Source: Tetrapyrgos nigripes
Taxonomy: Eukaryota > Basidiomycota > Agaricomycetes > Agaricales > Campanellaceae
Length of the DNA: 64,000 nt
Reading direction: 5' to 3'
NCBI GenBank assembly: GCA_013368315.1
Contig: JAACJM010000141.1
Coordinates: forward strand, 150,648-214,647
Part shown: positions 46,289 to 58,328 of the stretch, piece after piece
Position numbering within the stretch: position 1 is the first letter of the stretch
Layout of the letters: every line of letters starts with the position of its first letter
Notes under the pieces: generated by a model
What the model saw: only the letters and a program-made list of their open reading frames with translations
Told to the model about the DNA's origin: nothing
The model's database searches: none
Position numbers and translations under genes: made by a program

Positions 46289-49200
46289 ATGGACACCCAC
46301 ACGGCAATCCCTATACCTATTGACCCAGCTCTTCTCGCACTGTCGTCACCAGCCCGGTCCATGCGCTCGGATGACAGCGCAGATCATATGCTACCTCAGG
46401 CTGAAGGTGAGCTGGTTCGCTTTCCTTTTTGCGCATTCATCCAATCATCTCCCACGTCCATTAACACTCAGCCTTTCTAGCCTCTTCCTCGGATCCTGCA
46501 TCCGGACCTGTTCATACAGCTAAGTCCAGAAAGCGATTGAGTCCGGTGTCCGTCAAACCACCCAACTAGTGAGTACAACTTTGTAATATGCTCTTTGATT
46601 GTAACTAATCACCTCCGCTCCATGATATGATAGTAAAAAGCTCAAGAAATCCGAGCTTCAGTCGCTTTGTAGAGAGAAGGGTTTGCCGGAGGATGGGAGG
46701 AAGGAAACTCTTATAGAGAGGTTGAAGGGACAGAACGCTAGGTGCATGAATAATGTATTTCGAAATCTACAATGCTCTTCTCACAACATTCTATCACAGT
46801 ATCACCACACTCACGATTCCAATGCCGGCACCTCGAACCTCTATCACCCATCTGTCGACAACTGCGGCAGTTGTAACTCCTTCCGGCTCAGACGCTGAAT
46901 ACGCCGCCTCCATCAATGCCGATCAAATCCTCGACGACGTGCGTATACTTGAAGGGTCTTTTGAAGAGGGATACAGGGGTACATCAGTAGGACAGACACA
47001 AGAAGACGAGGAAGGAGGTACCGAGAGTGATAGTGATGATGAGAATGAGGTGGAAGGCTCTAGTGTAAACAGTAGTGTACCTTTTTCCCCAGAACAGGTC
47101 GATGCTGCAATTATGAATTCGCGACGTAAGAGTGGGAGAAGGACTGAACAATCTGTGCTCAATCAATGGAAAGTGAGTCCATCCGCAAGCTGCTCATTAG
47201 TATTCACTCAGTATTCAACGAACGGCTTACATTTTGACATCAGAAATGGGTGGTAGGCGCAATTGAAGCTGGCATCATACCAGATGACATTGTAGATGCC
47301 CATCATACCATTCAGTTCATGCAGTATCAATCAAATCGCCAGTTGTTCACGAAGCGAGGAATTCCCAAACCTGGGAACAGCTGTTTATCTTCCATAGGTT
47401 CATCCCTTTGAATTGATTGGGACAATACTGATCTAGTACTTGTTTTTCAGTCCTCGCTGAAGAAAAGCATGACCATGCTGGGACGAGTCCGAGGCCGACA
47501 GGTTGCTGATAATCCGAAATTGAAAGACGAGCGCCCAGAAACAGACTCGAGGTGCAAGGATTATTTCAAGGCTTTGATGATACAGGCTCAGTGCCTACGC
47601 CTTGAGTAAGTTTCACTATCATAGGTTATTTTGCCAGTCTCCAAGTAATGTGTACCTCTCATTTTAGACAGCAAGATTTTGATGTCACCACTGGAACAAT
47701 CCTCGAGGAGCAAGTTACACTCAGACAATTCAGAGAAATCACGGAAGCTATACTTCTCAAGCTAGATCAAAGTAAGCATCATTTACATATCCACTTTTCG
47801 CATGCAATGATGCTGACAATGTTCATACAATCACAATCCAAGCTGGTTCAATTGTCAAATCACTATTTGCGTGGAATTGGCAGGCACAGACCCTTGACTG
47901 AGGTGACAACATTGTCAATTTAATGATGGCTGCTCTTCAGCCGTACGACATGGCAATACCTGCCTTTCGACTTGGAAATGGGCAAGTCTCCGGTATCTCA
48001 AAGCTTCATTTTTGCATTCTCGCACTTTACTTTCGTACTAAGACAGCTCAGCCCGGTATAAGCAAATTTAAATTTATCTCAATGGACGATCTACTAACAA
48101 AGTTCACTTAGAAAACTGAACCTCAATACAGTTATGTACTGCCACATAAGAATCCTTCACGCTGCGCACTGGTAGCGTTGGTTATACTTTTGCATTACGT
48201 CTTTGATCAGGAGAATCTCTGCCAGAAGATTGAGGGTTGGGATTGGACAGACCAGATGACATGGCGATCAGTACGTACTATTTGACGGCACTTGGAACTT
48301 ACTATTTTTAGATGCTGTACTGTATCACAGGTACCACTGCTGTTCGGAAAAACAGTTAGCAAACCCTTCAGCAGCGATGGGATCAGCAAGATGTATGACT
48401 CCTTCCTGAAGCATACATCTATCACAACGAAAAAGAAAGCCCATCTCACACGTAAAACAATGCCAACTGTTCTGCAGGATATGGGGTAAGCTTCTATGGA
48501 CTCTACTCTTAGTAGAGTATTTAATAACATTGATCTTCAACAGTGTTCCACCAGACCAGGTTGATGCTGCAGGAAATTGGCAAGGTAACACACGCCAAGA
48601 AGTGTATACTTCCAAATTGCCAAAATTGGTACGAGCCTGCATGATGTCATAACTTCAATACTCATTCTAGTCATCAGGCCATCACCACGTTAGCTGGATT
48701 TCATGTTGGCGAGAAGTATGAAGTCCCTTGGGCGGAAGTGTCAGTTCCTGATGAACTGAATCGGATGATCTTTCCTTTTGCGGAGGATGCTCTTGCAGAA
48801 TTAACTGCTGCAGGATGCAAGAATAGAGGAATGTACAATTTCCTTCAGTTGTTGGTCAATCTAAGGCCGTTCTTCTGGCGGGTATGTGTAGATCTTTTGG
48901 TCAATAATTTTCAGTGTTTGATCCCAATCTTTTTCCAATCTTTGAATTTATAGGGTATATCTGCCATATGTGTTGAGTATCCGAATTCATGTCTTTTCAA
49001 GCGACTTAGGATACTCAGTACAACGGATGCAAAGGGATTCATGGATTCCTGGCCAAGTGCACTACGTGAGCAGTTAGATGCTCATGAATCTGATTACTCT
49101 CTAGCCTCAAATTTCAATGAGGCTCCCACTCGTGAAGCTATGCAGTTGCTGACAGCTCGAATGCGTGGAGTGGAACAAGGTATTGATGTACTCGTACGTC

Positions 49201-50341
49201 GTACCCAGGCACTCTCCCCATCCAAGCAGAAGACAACACTTCCATTTCCAACGCCACATGCTCAAATTCCCCCCACCTTGCCGTATCTGCCACATTCTTT
49301 TCCACAGATTAATTCATTACCGTATCCATATAACTTCGGAAACTTATACCCATATCCGAGTCCAGCATCATCAAATGCACAAGCAGGTCAAAGTGAGGCT
49401 TCAGGATCTGCATCTGAACCATTGCATTCCACGCATACAGCTTCATCAGGTGTGAACTCACCTTCGGTCGGCAATCCAGATGTCGAGATGCAAGATCTCT
49501 CTAACGAAACAAGTGCGTCCGAGTCAACACCCCAAATGTCGACTGGAAATAATTCCACCTACCCAATTCCGAAGGATTCGACCGGATTGAATGTCAATTC
49601 AAACGGAGATTTGGCTGCAGTTTCAAGTTCACCTCTTCCTTCCCCTACAAACTCACTCTTACCATACAACGTTCCTATTTCCGAATACATCTCTCTCAAC
49701 GTTCTTCCCTTACTACCACCTTCACCACCCAATCACGACTCAGTCCATACACCTCTTGACATGATTCTTCCACCACCATCAGCATTCTACGATGATTTGT
49801 CCAAAAAATGTGATTCATATCCATTGTTCTCGACGTGTGGACAAGGATTCACATGGAAGGACCTACTGGATCAGGTAAAGCGGCCAGTAGAGTTGTGGAG
49901 CGTGTATAAACCAAAGGGTCTTGGTGATTATTCAACCGTTGAGATGCTATGGAAGGTGTGGGAGGAGGGAGTTTATGTTGATGGAGTAGGCAGATGTCCT
50001 CCTCTACGCATGATAGAGGAGCGATGGGGTAGTTTGAAGAATAAAGATGGACAGGGGAGGCATGCACAGTGGCGTCCTAAGAGTGATGCAAAGGTGAGCA
50101 TATATCCCTATATTGTTGTGTAGATGTATGCTTCAGAAATCTGATCTATCTCTTTTAGGCTCGGAAAATTTGGAGTAATTTTCATTTCTTTATCAAGGAG
50201 ATCGAGAAACGCAGAAATGATGTTGCAGGAACCAGTGCAAATGAGGTGTTGAGAGAGCTGGACGTATTGAGAGGTGCTCATGGGAATGTCAATAAACTCC
50301 ATCAGAGTCTTCAGGTGAAGAAGCCAAGAAACAGGAAGTGA
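46289..50341 (+). pseudogene. Crypton-type tyrosine recombinase (SAP, Ndc10-like core, GCR1_C tail)
   Basis: Multi-exon plus-strand gene. Clear exons: 46289-46406, 46481-46568, 46634-46741, 46800-47172 and from 47244; the last intron is 50095-50158. A SAP motif (KKLKKSELQSLCREKGLPED) lies in exon 3. The core carries GRVRGRQVADNPKLKDERPE, GTILEEQVTLRQFREITEAI, PHKNPSRCALVALVILLHY, then HLTRKTMPTVLQDMG and GNWQGNTRQEVYTSKLP. R, H-x2-R and Y fit a tyrosine-recombinase active site of the Ndc10/Crypton group. The C-terminal VEMLWKVWEEG ... IEERWGSLK ... SNFHFFIKEIEKR fits a GCR1_C DNA-binding domain. A TGA at 47899-47901 interrupts LD-GDNIVNLMMAAL. The splice after 47390 is unclear. Predicted role: circularisation and reinsertion of its element. 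Confidence 0.75.
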
Positions 50342-50452
50342 AATTTCTATAATGTTGTTCATTTTAATCTAGTGTCCATGCTAATCTAGTGCATAGTTTT
50401 TTTCCTGTAAGTTATAGTATGGGCTAGCAGTACTAATTGTTCATTTCGGATG

Positions 50453-51260
50453 TCTGGAAAGCTTCAATTGAACATTTGGAATATTCTATTGAAGGTTTCC
50501 TACAATCAGCGTTGAAAACGTTCTATTGAATACCTCAACTGTTCGATTGAAGGTATATTACAGTCAGCATTGAAAATGTTCTATTGAATACCTCAACTAT
50601 TCGATTGAAGGTATCCTACAATCAGCGTTGAAGTGTTGAAAACACTCTATTGAATACGGCAGCCATTCGATTGAAGGTATTCTACAATCAGTGTTGAAAA
50701 CCTTCCATTGAATACTGTAAACATATAGCTCCGAGGCCTATGCCACTGCACTAAAAGGCAGATTTATGAAGTAATACTACTTCATAAACTCGGAGCTATA
50801 TATAGACACTACAGACACCCTGGGAACTCCACCTTGGAGGCCAGCGGGCCGCAGCGTCGTAAGCAGCATGCTTACAAATACCTTGACCGTTCAATCGAAG
50901 ATATTCTACAATCAACGTTGAAAAACTTTCATGGAATACCTCAACCCTTCGATTGAAAGTATCCTATAATCAGAAATCTTCTATTGAATACTTCAACCAT
51001 TCAATACAAGGGGGTACCTACCACTGGGCTTGGAATGCTTCAATGGAATTGCATAGAATATTCTCTTATTGCTAGAAGATGAGAAAGTCTTCAATGAAAG
51101 ATAATGTTCAGTGGTGTTCAAAACCTTTGATTGAATGTATTGAGGCCTTCTACTGAAAGGATTATAGTCTTCAATGAAAGATCAATGCTCTGAAGTCTTC
51201 AAACCCTTCAATTGAAGATATCATAGTGTTCTGTTGAATATTCTTGAAAGACAGACAATT
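50453..51260 (+). repeat. Minisatellite of ~60-70-bp units
   Basis: At least six degenerate units of TATTGAATACCTCAAC-like, TTCGATTGAAGGTAT-like and CCTACAATCAGCGTTGAAAA-like blocks. They are interrupted at 50724-50877 by an inserted element and decay towards 51250 into shorter TTCAATGAAAGAT repeats. Confidence 0.8.
50724..50800 (+). mobile_element. Short foldback MITE inside the minisatellite
   Basis: Ends TATAGCTCCGAG and CTCGGAGCTATA pair perfectly. Inside, TTTATGAAGTA and TACTTCATAAA form a second stem. TA-rich flanks fit a TA target. The following 75 bp up to 50877 are also foreign to the minisatellite. Confidence 0.6.
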
Positions 51261-51862
51261 CTAATCTTGTATATGCTGGTATGTATTTTTATGCTTGAAT
51301 TCCCATTTTCTGGGCACGAGGAGACTCCCATCTCTTCGTCTAATTAGCAAGCTAGTACGTAGCTACTCCACTGCAAAAGTTATGCCCCGTTTTCTGGGAA
51401 AAGGCACTAAAATCTCGCACAAGGATAAGCGAGCATATGCATCCATTTACAGACAATGAATGGATTATATTTACTACAACATTGCCATTAGATGCAGAAA
51501 AGACTAGCTACGTAAATTACCGAAGGCTGGAAAGCCATATGCGCGAGGGAAGTCCACCTCGGAGGGACGGGAAGAAGGAAGAAGTCAGCTGGCCACGTGG
51601 TGCTTTTCACAGAGAAGTCCGAGACGCCTGCCAAAATTTTGTGAACCGAATTGTGAATCCGCGTCTTGAATTTGTGAATCGAGGGCCTCAGAATTGTGAA
51701 TTGACCAGACTTCTCCTTTCCTGCCCGCCAAAAATCGTGAATCGAGCGGACGCGGAGGGAGAAGTCAACCCGCGGGAAAGCTTGGTCAGACGCGGGTTTT
51801 TGGCCGGCGCGCCTGCCAAATCACAGCCAGAAGCGGTTCACACCAGGTTCAAACTCTGATGC
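51261..51862. repeat. Spacer with clustered TGTGAAYC motifs
   Basis: Between about 51637 and 51757 the motif GTGAACC/GTGAATC/GTGAATT occurs five times, all in the same orientation, partly spaced by about 22 bp. A further inverted set lies at 46130-46175. It may be a binding array at an element end. The open frame 51437-51859 across it looks like a by-product. Confidence 0.4.
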
Positions 51863-51876
51863 GCGGTTCACAACAC
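51863..51876 (+). repeat. GCGGTTCACAACAC, right flank of the Crypton
   Basis: Direct partner of 46159-46172, differing at one base. Confidence 0.35.
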
Positions 51877-53283
51877 TTCGCTAAAGACCGGGTTAGGGAT
51901 TCTTAGCGGCGCAACTTATGCGCCAGTCCCCGACTCCGTTGTATGCCCAATTGCCAAACTCAGCAGCAGTTGAGTTGAGGTTCGGGTCCAGCGTAGCTCC
52001 GAAAACATTTCCACTCATGCAAGCAGCCTTCCTGCCAGTGCAAGTTGCAGGTTCACCAATCTCTTTCCTCCAAAAACTGCGGTCGATACAAATCAATCGC
52101 ATCAAGAATTAGGTTTTGTGAGGTTTCTTGTTTACATCCAGAGTCAGAATGAACTTCTGGATGGGAAAAAATGACATCAACGACAGTGCCAAATACACCG
52201 GCCATAGTTTCTTCAACCACAGTTACATGATCTTCACCTTCAAACATAGAAACACAGCTTTTGGGCCTACAGAATAAGAACAGTTGAGCGAGAACCTCGT
52301 TGGATCTGAAACTGTGACTCAGGCTTGTAGATAGCCAATTCGAAGCGCTAGCGGCATGTCCAAGCGGATGACATTCTCAATCGAGCAATAAAAAATGAGA
52401 AAAGACAACAGATAATGAGTTAGAACTTCCTTGGAAGCCTAGTACAAGCTGTCAAATCCCTTTTCGTTATGGCAGACACTGGAATAGAAATTACAACTTC
52501 AGCTAAGAATTGGCATGATTGAGAATTAAAACAACGGACTATGAGATCCACAGCGGCAGGCGTCCTTAGCCAATGTTTGAAGCCTTTGAGCGATTGACGG
52601 CAACCGAGGGAAGCCATCAAATATAATACTTTTCGCCGAGAACATGACAGAAGCTCTCACCAAGTTCACGGTCCATTATTTGATACTTGAATTGATACTC
52701 ATGCACAGAGGAAGTAACTGTAGACGAGTTCTCAGCAAGAGCGAGCTTTTCAGCGAGGAAATTGGCGATGAAGTGAGCTCCCAACACTTCTGATTGCTTT
52801 TTGGGTGCATTAAAGTCAAATTACGGTCAGCACGCTGATGAAGATGGAAAAGATCTATAGCAGGCAAACGTTGTTAAGGCTCATACAACGCTGGAACAAA
52901 AAAACAATGGGCAAGCATTGGCAGCGAGACGAAGACATGAAGAAGGCAATGACCTCATTGCGGAAATCGCTGTTTAAAATTTCAGAACCCGAATTTGTTG
53001 ATCGATCGGTGGGACACGTCCCTCCTCCTGTCCCTTCGGTCCGGAGTCGGGGATTGACTGTCAGGAGAAAAAGTCACATGTCAGAGAAAAATTTCCCCTC
53101 ATGTGACTTTTTGCCAGGTAGAAGCAAATCACGTCTATGTCAGCATCTATGAGCCACTATGTCTATGGATAGAGTGTTTGGGACGCTGTGAGCGTTCACT
53201 CCGCTCACAGCGTCCACATTATTCTATATATGTATGAATAACTGAATGTATTTAATACCATTCGTGTTCATTCTCATCCATGC
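51877..53283. other. Gene-poor stretch with possible coding scraps
   Basis: On the minus strand 52105-51893 reads RKAACMSGNVFGATLDPNLN ... NWAYNGVGDWRISC, which looks like the end of a secreted cysteine-containing protein, but no upstream exon joins. Nothing else is recognised. Confidence 0.3.
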
Positions 53284-54101
53284 AGACACAGAATGCAATG
53301 CTGATGGCGGAGCATTCTGTATCATGCATACACAGAATGCTAGCTACGCTGTGAGCGGAGCACTCTGTATCATGCATGCATCATACAGAATGCAACGCTG
53401 ACAGCGGAGCATCCTGTGTAATGCGGTGAACACTCAAGTCGTCTTTGACCGACTTCAGCGTTCACGCTGTGAGCGGAGCTATATATATGCAAGCTAGTGT
53501 CCGTGAAAGTTATGGACGCTCAGAACGTCCGTAAGATTTATGTGACTGTAGGATGCTCCGCTATCAGCGTTGCATTCTGTGCATGCATGCATGCATGCTC
53601 CACTGACAGCGGAGGTATGGATGCTCGACTTGAGCGTCCTAAGTGAATGTTCCTCTCATGTATTTTTTTGACAAATTTGAAGAAAACAAAGAATTTTACG
53701 CATAAACAGGTTGTTTTGTTTGCACAGAAAAGTGCCCTGAAGTAATGCCTACATTTCCTATTTATAGGACCAGTGCATTAGAGGACTGGAAGTATTTTTA
53801 ATTAAGCAAAAACAGTCAAAAGCAATATTGATGACTGTGTATTCCAAAGTTGATATATATTATCGACGTATATAGGTCAGTCTATAACGCTAGTCCATAG
53901 CCTTAAAATGGTGTACTATTCAAGGAAAACGATTGAGAGTTCATGTAGATATGAATTGTTTTCTCTCGGTGGCTGAAGATTAAGATTATATTTATGATAT
54001 TTTCGTGAACGCTGAAGTCGGTCAAAGACGACTTGAGCGTTCACCGCATTATACAGGATGCTCCGCTGTCAGCGTTGCATTCTGTATGATGCATGCATCA
54101 T
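53284..54101 (+). mobile_element. Foldback element built of ACAGAATGC hairpins
   Basis: The arm 53371-53465 is repeated inverted at 54005-54101 with only a few differences. Within and before the left arm, units of the form ACAGAATGC ... GCGGAGCATTCTGT recur at about 50-bp spacing, each a small hairpin. The centre (about 53600-54000) is AT-rich and non-coding. The outer borders are not certain. Confidence 0.6.
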
Positions 54102-54731
54102 ATGCTGATGAAGTCGGGGCTGCTAAAGAATGCCTCTCATGATTAGAATATATATATGCCCCCCGAAACCCTACTCCACCGATGACTAAACTCTAGTTTG
54201 TGTTGTTCCACTCTTTGCAGGGGGATAGATGGTGGTCAATTCAGGATGTTTAGTGGGTGGTTGAGTGGCTGTAGCAGAAACAACATTAAGTCCACTTTCA
54301 CTGCATGTGGGAAAATACGCGTTGGGAGGAGTTTTAAGGCCCAGGTCAAAGTGGCTTGTAGGCATGGCCCTACAGGATGGTTTTCCTGTTTCTGTAGATA
54401 AAATGGAAGATACTGGCACCCCATGCAGACTGCGCGTAAGTCGTCTAGGTATAGTCAGTGAGGGATACATTTTTGACACAGAAAAGAGCGAACTGGTCGA
54501 GTATGGGTGAAAGGAAGGGTCTGTGCTGTAATGGGGCGCAGCATCAAGTTTCTGCTGTCAAATAGAATGTACTGACGCCCCGCCAGGAGTGGGCACCACT
54601 GGGAATGGGACACAAAACCAGGTTGACGGTTGGCGGGGCAAAATCAGCAACGACTTGAAGGCACAGACGTTGTTTGAGAATTCCGCATTGTATGGACCTG
54701 TGGGCTGGCTTATATGTTAGGGGGGGTCACA
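54102..54731. other. Spacer with an unsupported open frame
   Basis: A minus-strand open frame, 54479-54186, encodes a Pro/Thr/Ser-rich peptide with no recognised domain. I do not call it a gene. Confidence 0.3.
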
Positions 54732-54750
54732 GTTACGAGGCCCTTTAGGG
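54732..54750 (+). repeat. Possible head fragment of the dispersed repeat, copy R5
   Basis: GTTACGAGGCCCTTTAGGG matches the first bases of R2 and R4 only. Confidence 0.3.
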
Positions 54751-56007
54751 TCTCGTTCTTATAACATGACGCTCGCGCGGGTGGCTGTGCTGAATAGGTC
54801 TACCGGTTTCCGGTGTCATTTGATCACAGTAACCGGTCACCGGCTGTTGCCGGAAAGCGGTGGTCTGTAACGTTGCTGTAACGCACTTGCTTTGCAACGG
54901 CCATCATCGATCATCCTTCATCCATAGTCCTCGCTGCTCATCCATGAAGATGATAACAACGTCGTTATTTGCTGCTTTCATCTGGCTCGGTCATCTGCTC
55001 TGTTTGCGTCAGCTTTTCTTGTCCTTTCACGGTAAGTTGTGTCTCCGCTGTATCCGCTGTCTGCCACGTCATCCGAATAAATAAAACCTTGCCAGCTTTC
55101 ACCCCACGAGACATCCTTCCACCGGTAATGCTTCATCCCCAGGTTCCTCCGTCCGAACCGCTGCAGGTAAATTGTAGAGCTGTCGACGATAGAGAACAGT
55201 GTTCCTGTCAGATCATTTTTGGTACGTGCACTGCTCATATGATAACGAACCGCTAGCTGATCTTTCCCCGTCTCTTTTTCATCCTTTTTCCTTCTACCTT
55301 GCTCTCCGTCTCCACGACTTGCCTGCTGGTCCTACATGTCAACTCAATGACTGCCAATGTCTCTCGCATCGCCGTTTCCCTGACCCTCTGTCAACGGCGG
55401 TTTTGTACTTCGCATCTTGATATCCGACTTCCTTGGTGTCTTCTGTCTCGCAACATTGACTTGTCTATACTGCCGGCCGCCACTGTCATTGCCCTCATTG
55501 CCGTCATCCTCATCGCCGTCGCCGTTGTTGTCTCAAATATAACCCTCGCCTCAACATCAACCACCGCTGCCATCTCAAAATGCAATCCTTACCTCAACAT
55601 CACCTTTCATATATGCACCAAGCTCGTGCATTCTTTCCCCTCCATGCGTCGTTCTCCCTGAGGAAATTACCCAGTATCCTAGGAAATTTATTTATACCCC
55701 GCACTGGAAATTTATTTATACCTACTGGAAATTAAATTATATTTTTATTTGGAAATTTGAACCATCTGCTTTGAGAGAAGACCACTGCATTATCTCTCGG
55801 GATTTGACGTGGTCGTCTTTAATCAATACAAACATTCAAATTGCTTCATACAACAGAACGTTTAGCCCAAGCTATGCTACTGCTGCAAAAGGCATAAAAC
55901 AAAGCAGTCCTGCACCAGCTACTGATTCATTTATGTCCTGATCACTTACTGCTCATGCATTTCACTGCGCATATTGGTTACAATTAGAAAAGCAACTGTC
56001 TTTCATC
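54751..56007. other. Gene-poor stretch before the Helitron
   Basis: A short hydrophobic start (MKMITTSLFAAFIWLGHL, ATG 54943) with GT-AG candidates could be a small secreted protein but does not join into a convincing product. Near 55680-55740 GGAAATTTATTTATACC-like units repeat. The 5' border of the Helitron should lie in this stretch; I could not fix it. Confidence 0.35.
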
Positions 56008-58328
56008 TTGAGATATATACTTTACAGACCATATATAACCCATTTGAGAGTCCGTAATATCCTACAAGCCTGCGCTCACAAATGTCTCAATCTGGTGCAA
56101 ACATTTCATGCAAGCTATTCTCATCCACCTATTCAAATTAGAGATTTTCAACTTCGAGTTCACAGAAAGCTGCCAGTCATTCAGATAAATATACGCAGAA
56201 CTGTTCTGAAAGTGAAAATCTCGATACTGCGCAATACTATGTACCGACATGATTACTTAGCTTTCGTTAAGGCATTCTTGAGCCAGCACCCTGCAGATGT
56301 ATGGGATAATTGTGATGCTATCTCTGAAATGATCCGGTTGGGCAACTATCATGTCTATGCCCAAATTTTCTGGAGTTTGCCTTGTGGTTGTATATCTCAC
56401 CTGTGGAATAAATGTCTGTTTGCCATAAATCAAATGCAGGTGGTGACAATCTGCGACATAGCACATACCTTGATTCCAATAATGCACTTAGAGACTGAGT
56501 TCAGGTTTAATCATACCACAAACCCAGAACATGACTTTGTTACATTCTTTATGAAAGGCGGCGGACATGGTAGTAAAAAAACATTTAGCTATCTTGATCT
56601 TCAGCCTTATATGATTAAGCAAACTTCCATTGTCAATGCATTGACAGTTCTGTTCGAATTTCAGGAATTTATTGCAGATACAGAGAATCTATTTGATACA
56701 CTCATATATACTAAAATCCCTTTTGCTGTTGTTTACAAAATGCTATACCGTGATCAGATTCTGCATTTAGGCAGGGCACATAACATCCAAATTGGCAACA
56801 AAGTCACATTAAAGCAAATTCAGAAACATCGTGAATCTCACACTTGCACAGATTCTTGTCCTCAACTTATTTCTGTCTTCAGACCAATCAATTATGTACA
56901 CACAATTCATCCAGAAGAAAAACCTTTTCCACCTAAGCCTGTGTCACAACAAAACATTCTGAATGTCATTCGTGGTTGGACTGATGATTTCCACCCTGAC
57001 AGAATCCAGGAGGCTGGATGTGCTGTTTGTGGGCAGCTAAAGCCATGCACTGAGCTCTCGTCCTTAAAATCAATTCATCGATTTCTTGATATCTCAAAGT
57101 GTTGGGTGTGACACGCTTAGAGCGTAAAACTAGTACAGATACAATCAAAGAATATAGTGGACCAGTCATAGATAAACAGTGTGACAAAGCCTGTAGCGAG
57201 TGCCGTAAAGCTCTGATAAATGGAAAAATGCCAAGAATATGTTTGGCCAGAGGTTTATGGCTTGGAGAAATTCCAGATGAGCTAAAATACTTAAATTTTG
57301 TAGAAAGATTGTTAATTCAAAAAATCCGAACCAATTGCTGCTTTGTGCGTGTCTCATCAGGTATGAGAAAGATGATTTCTCATGTAATAGCTTTTGATGC
57401 TCCCGTTGTCAAATTTTATGACACATTGCCTCCTCCACCTGATGAACTAGATGAAGTACTAGCAATTATGTTTACTGGACCGTGCAAACCAACTGAAAAA
57501 GATTATCAGAGAACCCCAATGCTAGTACGCCGAAAGTATGTTTATAATGCACTTACATGGTTAAAACTAAATCATCCAGCTTATCATGAATTGGACATTT
57601 CATTAGATAATCTTAATAAGTACTCAGAAGATTTGCCACCTGTGTCTGTAGAATGGAAACCTACAACTAATGAAGGAAACAGGGTTCCAGAAGGGACAAG
57701 TGTACATGATAATGAGCCTGAAATTGGGACTGAACAAGGTGAAGTTCCTTTTGTAGTACATGGGCTTACAGGTCAAAGCCTTCAAAATGAAACTGTAGAA
57801 TCACAGAAAGCCAAAGCACTTCCACATTTAAATTCACAAGGGAAATTTTTGGCAGTAGGTCATAGCAAAGACAGCTCAACAATCTTTAAGAATCAAAAAT
57901 TATACCCCTCAATTTTTCCCTGGCTATTTCCCTATGGCCTAGGAGGATTTGGAATGAATTATATTTCCCAATTTGGAGAAAAAGCTCATAAAAAGTTTCT
58001 ACTTAATTATCATGATAAACGTTTTCAAACTGATATTACTTTCCCCTTTGTTGCATTTAGTCATGAGCAAATAAAAATGGCAACACATAATGGCTTTGCA
58101 ATGACTGACCTTCAATCATTTCCAGCAATTGCTGACCAGATACTTAACATTAATCATGCTGTATTGAATAATATTATACAAAGGCTTGATAAAGGTGAAA
58201 TAGTGCACCCTGAGACAGAGGATGAGAAGACTTGCTTTGCTGTCATTCAAGATCTGGATCATGTTGGTGGCGGGGTGAAAGGTTCTATGACTAGCAAAAA
58301 TATCTTAGAAATGAATTATGGTCATTGA
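56008..58328 (+). pseudogene. Helitron N-terminal region (frameshifted)
   Basis: The two overlapping frames 56008-57111 and 57099-58328 read as one protein if a single base is missing at about 57096 (DISK | LGVTRLERK). The first part ends with a zinc-like CAVCGQLKPC; the second begins GVTRLERKTSTDTIKEYSGP, then CDKACSECRKALINGKMPRI, typical of the region that precedes the Rep domain in agaricomycete Helitrons, and later FPWLFPYGLGG. The second frame ends where an A run (AGCAAAAATATC) has lost one base. The function of this region is not established; it is expected to contribute to DNA binding. Confidence 0.8.

Noticed and set aside
50453..51260. CRISPR array
   Set aside because: Units are degenerate, contiguous and without unique spacers, and the genome is eukaryotic.
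51437..51859. 140-residue open frame
   Set aside because: It runs through the GTGAAYC motif array and has no domain or signal; a by-product of the repeat.
54186..54479. Minus-strand 97-residue open frame
   Set aside because: Pro/Thr/Ser-rich with no recognised domain, no clear start context and no splice partners.
54943..55250. Small secreted protein starting MKMITTSLFAAFIW
   Set aside because: A signal-like start exists, but none of the GT-AG combinations I tried gave a sensible mature protein.
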